NCBI GenBank assembly: GCA_030038595.1
Contig: JASHSW010000201.1
Span: forward strand, 1 to 7,090
Reading direction: 5' to 3'
DNA length: 7,090 bases
Source of the DNA: Methylovirgula sp.
Lineage (GTDB): Bacteria > Pseudomonadota > Alphaproteobacteria > Rhizobiales > Beijerinckiaceae
Part shown: one piece after another, positions 6,533 through 7,090 of the stretch
Numbering within the stretch: position 1 is the stretch's first letter
How the letters are laid out: every line of letters begins with the position of its first letter
Notes under the pieces: model-generated
What the model was told of the DNA's origin: nothing
The model's database searches: none
What the model saw: only the letters and a program-made list of their open reading frames with translations
Program-made: the position numbers and the translations under genes

Positions 6533-6564
6533 ATGCTTGACCGCGGACCGGCAGAAATGCTTGA
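6533..6564 (+). repeat. Paired ATGCTTGA direct repeats upstream of phaA
   Basis: Two exact copies of ATGCTTGA (6533-6540 and 6557-6564) are 24 bases apart start to start, on the same face of the helix within error. A shorter copy, ATGCTTC, lies at 6452-6458. PhaR is known in relatives to bind TGC-rich elements near PHA genes, so these TGC-containing repeats are operator candidates. The assignment is by eye. Confidence 0.45.
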
Positions 6565-6637
6565 GAATGACTAATATCAATGTAACGGCACGTGGCCCCT
6601 TGTTCGATGGGAGCCGCGGCCGCAGGAGAAATGCCAA

Positions 6638-7090
6638 ATGTCGCACGATATCGTCATCGTCGGAGCGGCGCGCACCGCCGTCGGATCTTTCAATGGCGCC
6701 TTCGCCAATCTGCCGGCGCACGAGATCGGCGCTGTTGCGGTCACCGCCGCCGTCGAGCGCGCCAAACTGGCCAAGGACGAGGTCGACGAGGTGATCCTGG
6801 GACAGATCTTGACAGCCGGCGAAGGCCAGAATCCAGCCCGTCAGACGGCGATGAAGGCCGGAATTCCGCAGGAAAAGACCGCCTGGGTGATCAATCAGGT
6901 GTGCGGTTCTGGCTTGCGTGCCGTCGCGCTCGGCATGCAGCAGATCGTCAATGGCGACGCGAAAATCATCGTTGCGGGCGGCCAGGAAAGCATGTCGTTG
7001 GCACCGCACGCCGCGCATCTGCGCAGCGGCACGAAAATGGGCGACGTCAAGTTCGTCGACATCATGCTGCGCGACGGGCTCATCGACGCC
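6638..7090 (+). CDS. phaA: Acetyl-CoA acetyltransferase (beta-ketothiolase), 3' partial
   Basis: The first 151 residues of a thiolase are present; the window end cuts the gene. The product condenses two acetyl-CoA into acetoacetyl-CoA, the first step of polyhydroxybutyrate synthesis. The N-terminus (IVIVGAARTAVGSFNG) is typical, and the acyl-accepting nucleophile is C89 in NQVCGSGLRAVALGMQQI, the same position as in the Zoogloea enzyme. GGQESMS (116-122) is also conserved. The remaining catalytic histidine and second cysteine lie beyond the window. The ATG at 6638-6640 has AGGAG 9 bases upstream. An ATG at 6631 is in another frame and gives no thiolase. Divergence from phaR supports the biosynthetic name phaA over a degradative atoB; a phaB reductase gene is expected next but cannot be seen. 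Confidence 0.93.
   Translation, partial: MSHDIVIVGAARTAVGSFNGAFANLPAHEIGAVAVTAAVERAKLAKDEVDEVILGQILTAGEGQNPARQTAMKAGIPQEKTAWVINQVCGSGLRAVALGMQQIVNGDAKIIVAGGQESMSLAPHAAHLRSGTKMGDVKFVDIMLRDGLIDA

Larger units (their letters stand above)
6433..6637. promoter_or_regulatory. Divergent phaR-phaA control region
   Basis: These 205 bases between the start codons of phaR and phaA must hold both promoters and probably PhaR operators. The segment includes A/T-richer patches (about 6483-6517 and 6566-6588) within G/C-rich surroundings, three copies of ATGCTT (6452, 6533, 6557) and a 12-base palindrome (6469-6480). No convincing -35/-10 pair could be picked: TTGACC (6537-6542) has no good -10 at the right distance, and TAATAT (6572-6577) has no matching -35. 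The phaA ribosome site AGGAG is at 6624-6628. Confidence 0.6.

Noticed and set aside
5734..6540. A 268-codon plus-strand open frame opposite phaR
   Set aside because: PhaR on the minus strand is unambiguous, and this frame also overlaps the end of the EAL gene without a ribosome site.
6613..6623. Overlapping GCCGCGGC and GCGGCCGC palindromes before phaA
   Set aside because: Short all-G/C palindromes are common in this composition (a similar one lies at 1236-1244) and need no function.

Overview
The window is a dense, GC-rich bacterial chromosome segment with strong G/C preference at third codon positions. It most likely comes from an alphaproteobacterium of the order Hyphomicrobiales (Rhizobiales). 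Three things point there: a membrane-bound ferritin/VIT1 fusion (MbfA) with an Irr-box-like palindrome in front of it, a PhaR repressor divergent from a PhaA-type thiolase, and a close match of gene style to Beijerinckiaceae/Bradyrhizobium-like genomes. The genus is inference and was not tested by a search.

Layout. Positions 2-196 hold the C-terminal end of an unrecognised plus-strand gene, whose stop overlaps the stop of the convergent gene. Positions 189-1202 (minus) hold a probable two-gene unit, a NUDIX hydrolase followed by a GNAT acetyltransferase. An 80-base divergent control region (1203-1282) carries a candidate promoter and an Irr-type iron control element. It leads into a plus-strand cluster with gaps of 24 and 15 bases: mbfA (iron export, TTG start), a calcineurin-like metallophosphoesterase, and glyoxalase II (gloB). 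After 129 bases without a gene comes a PAS-like/degenerate GGDEF/EAL protein (4080-5810), predicted to degrade c-di-GMP. It converges, with only 19 bases between stops, on phaR (5830-6432, minus). A 205-base control region separates phaR from the divergent phaA (6638 onward, cut by the window end).

Together, the middle cluster looks like a stress module: MbfA exports iron and GloB completes methylglyoxal detoxification, with a phosphoesterase of unknown substrate between them. The right part is carbon storage: PhaA makes acetoacetyl-CoA for polyhydroxybutyrate, and PhaR is the regulator that represses PHA genes and senses the polymer. I see no mobile element, RNA gene, CRISPR array or clearly new system. 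The most useful leads are regulatory: the Irr-like box at 1249-1263, and the repeats and palindrome in the phaR-phaA gap.
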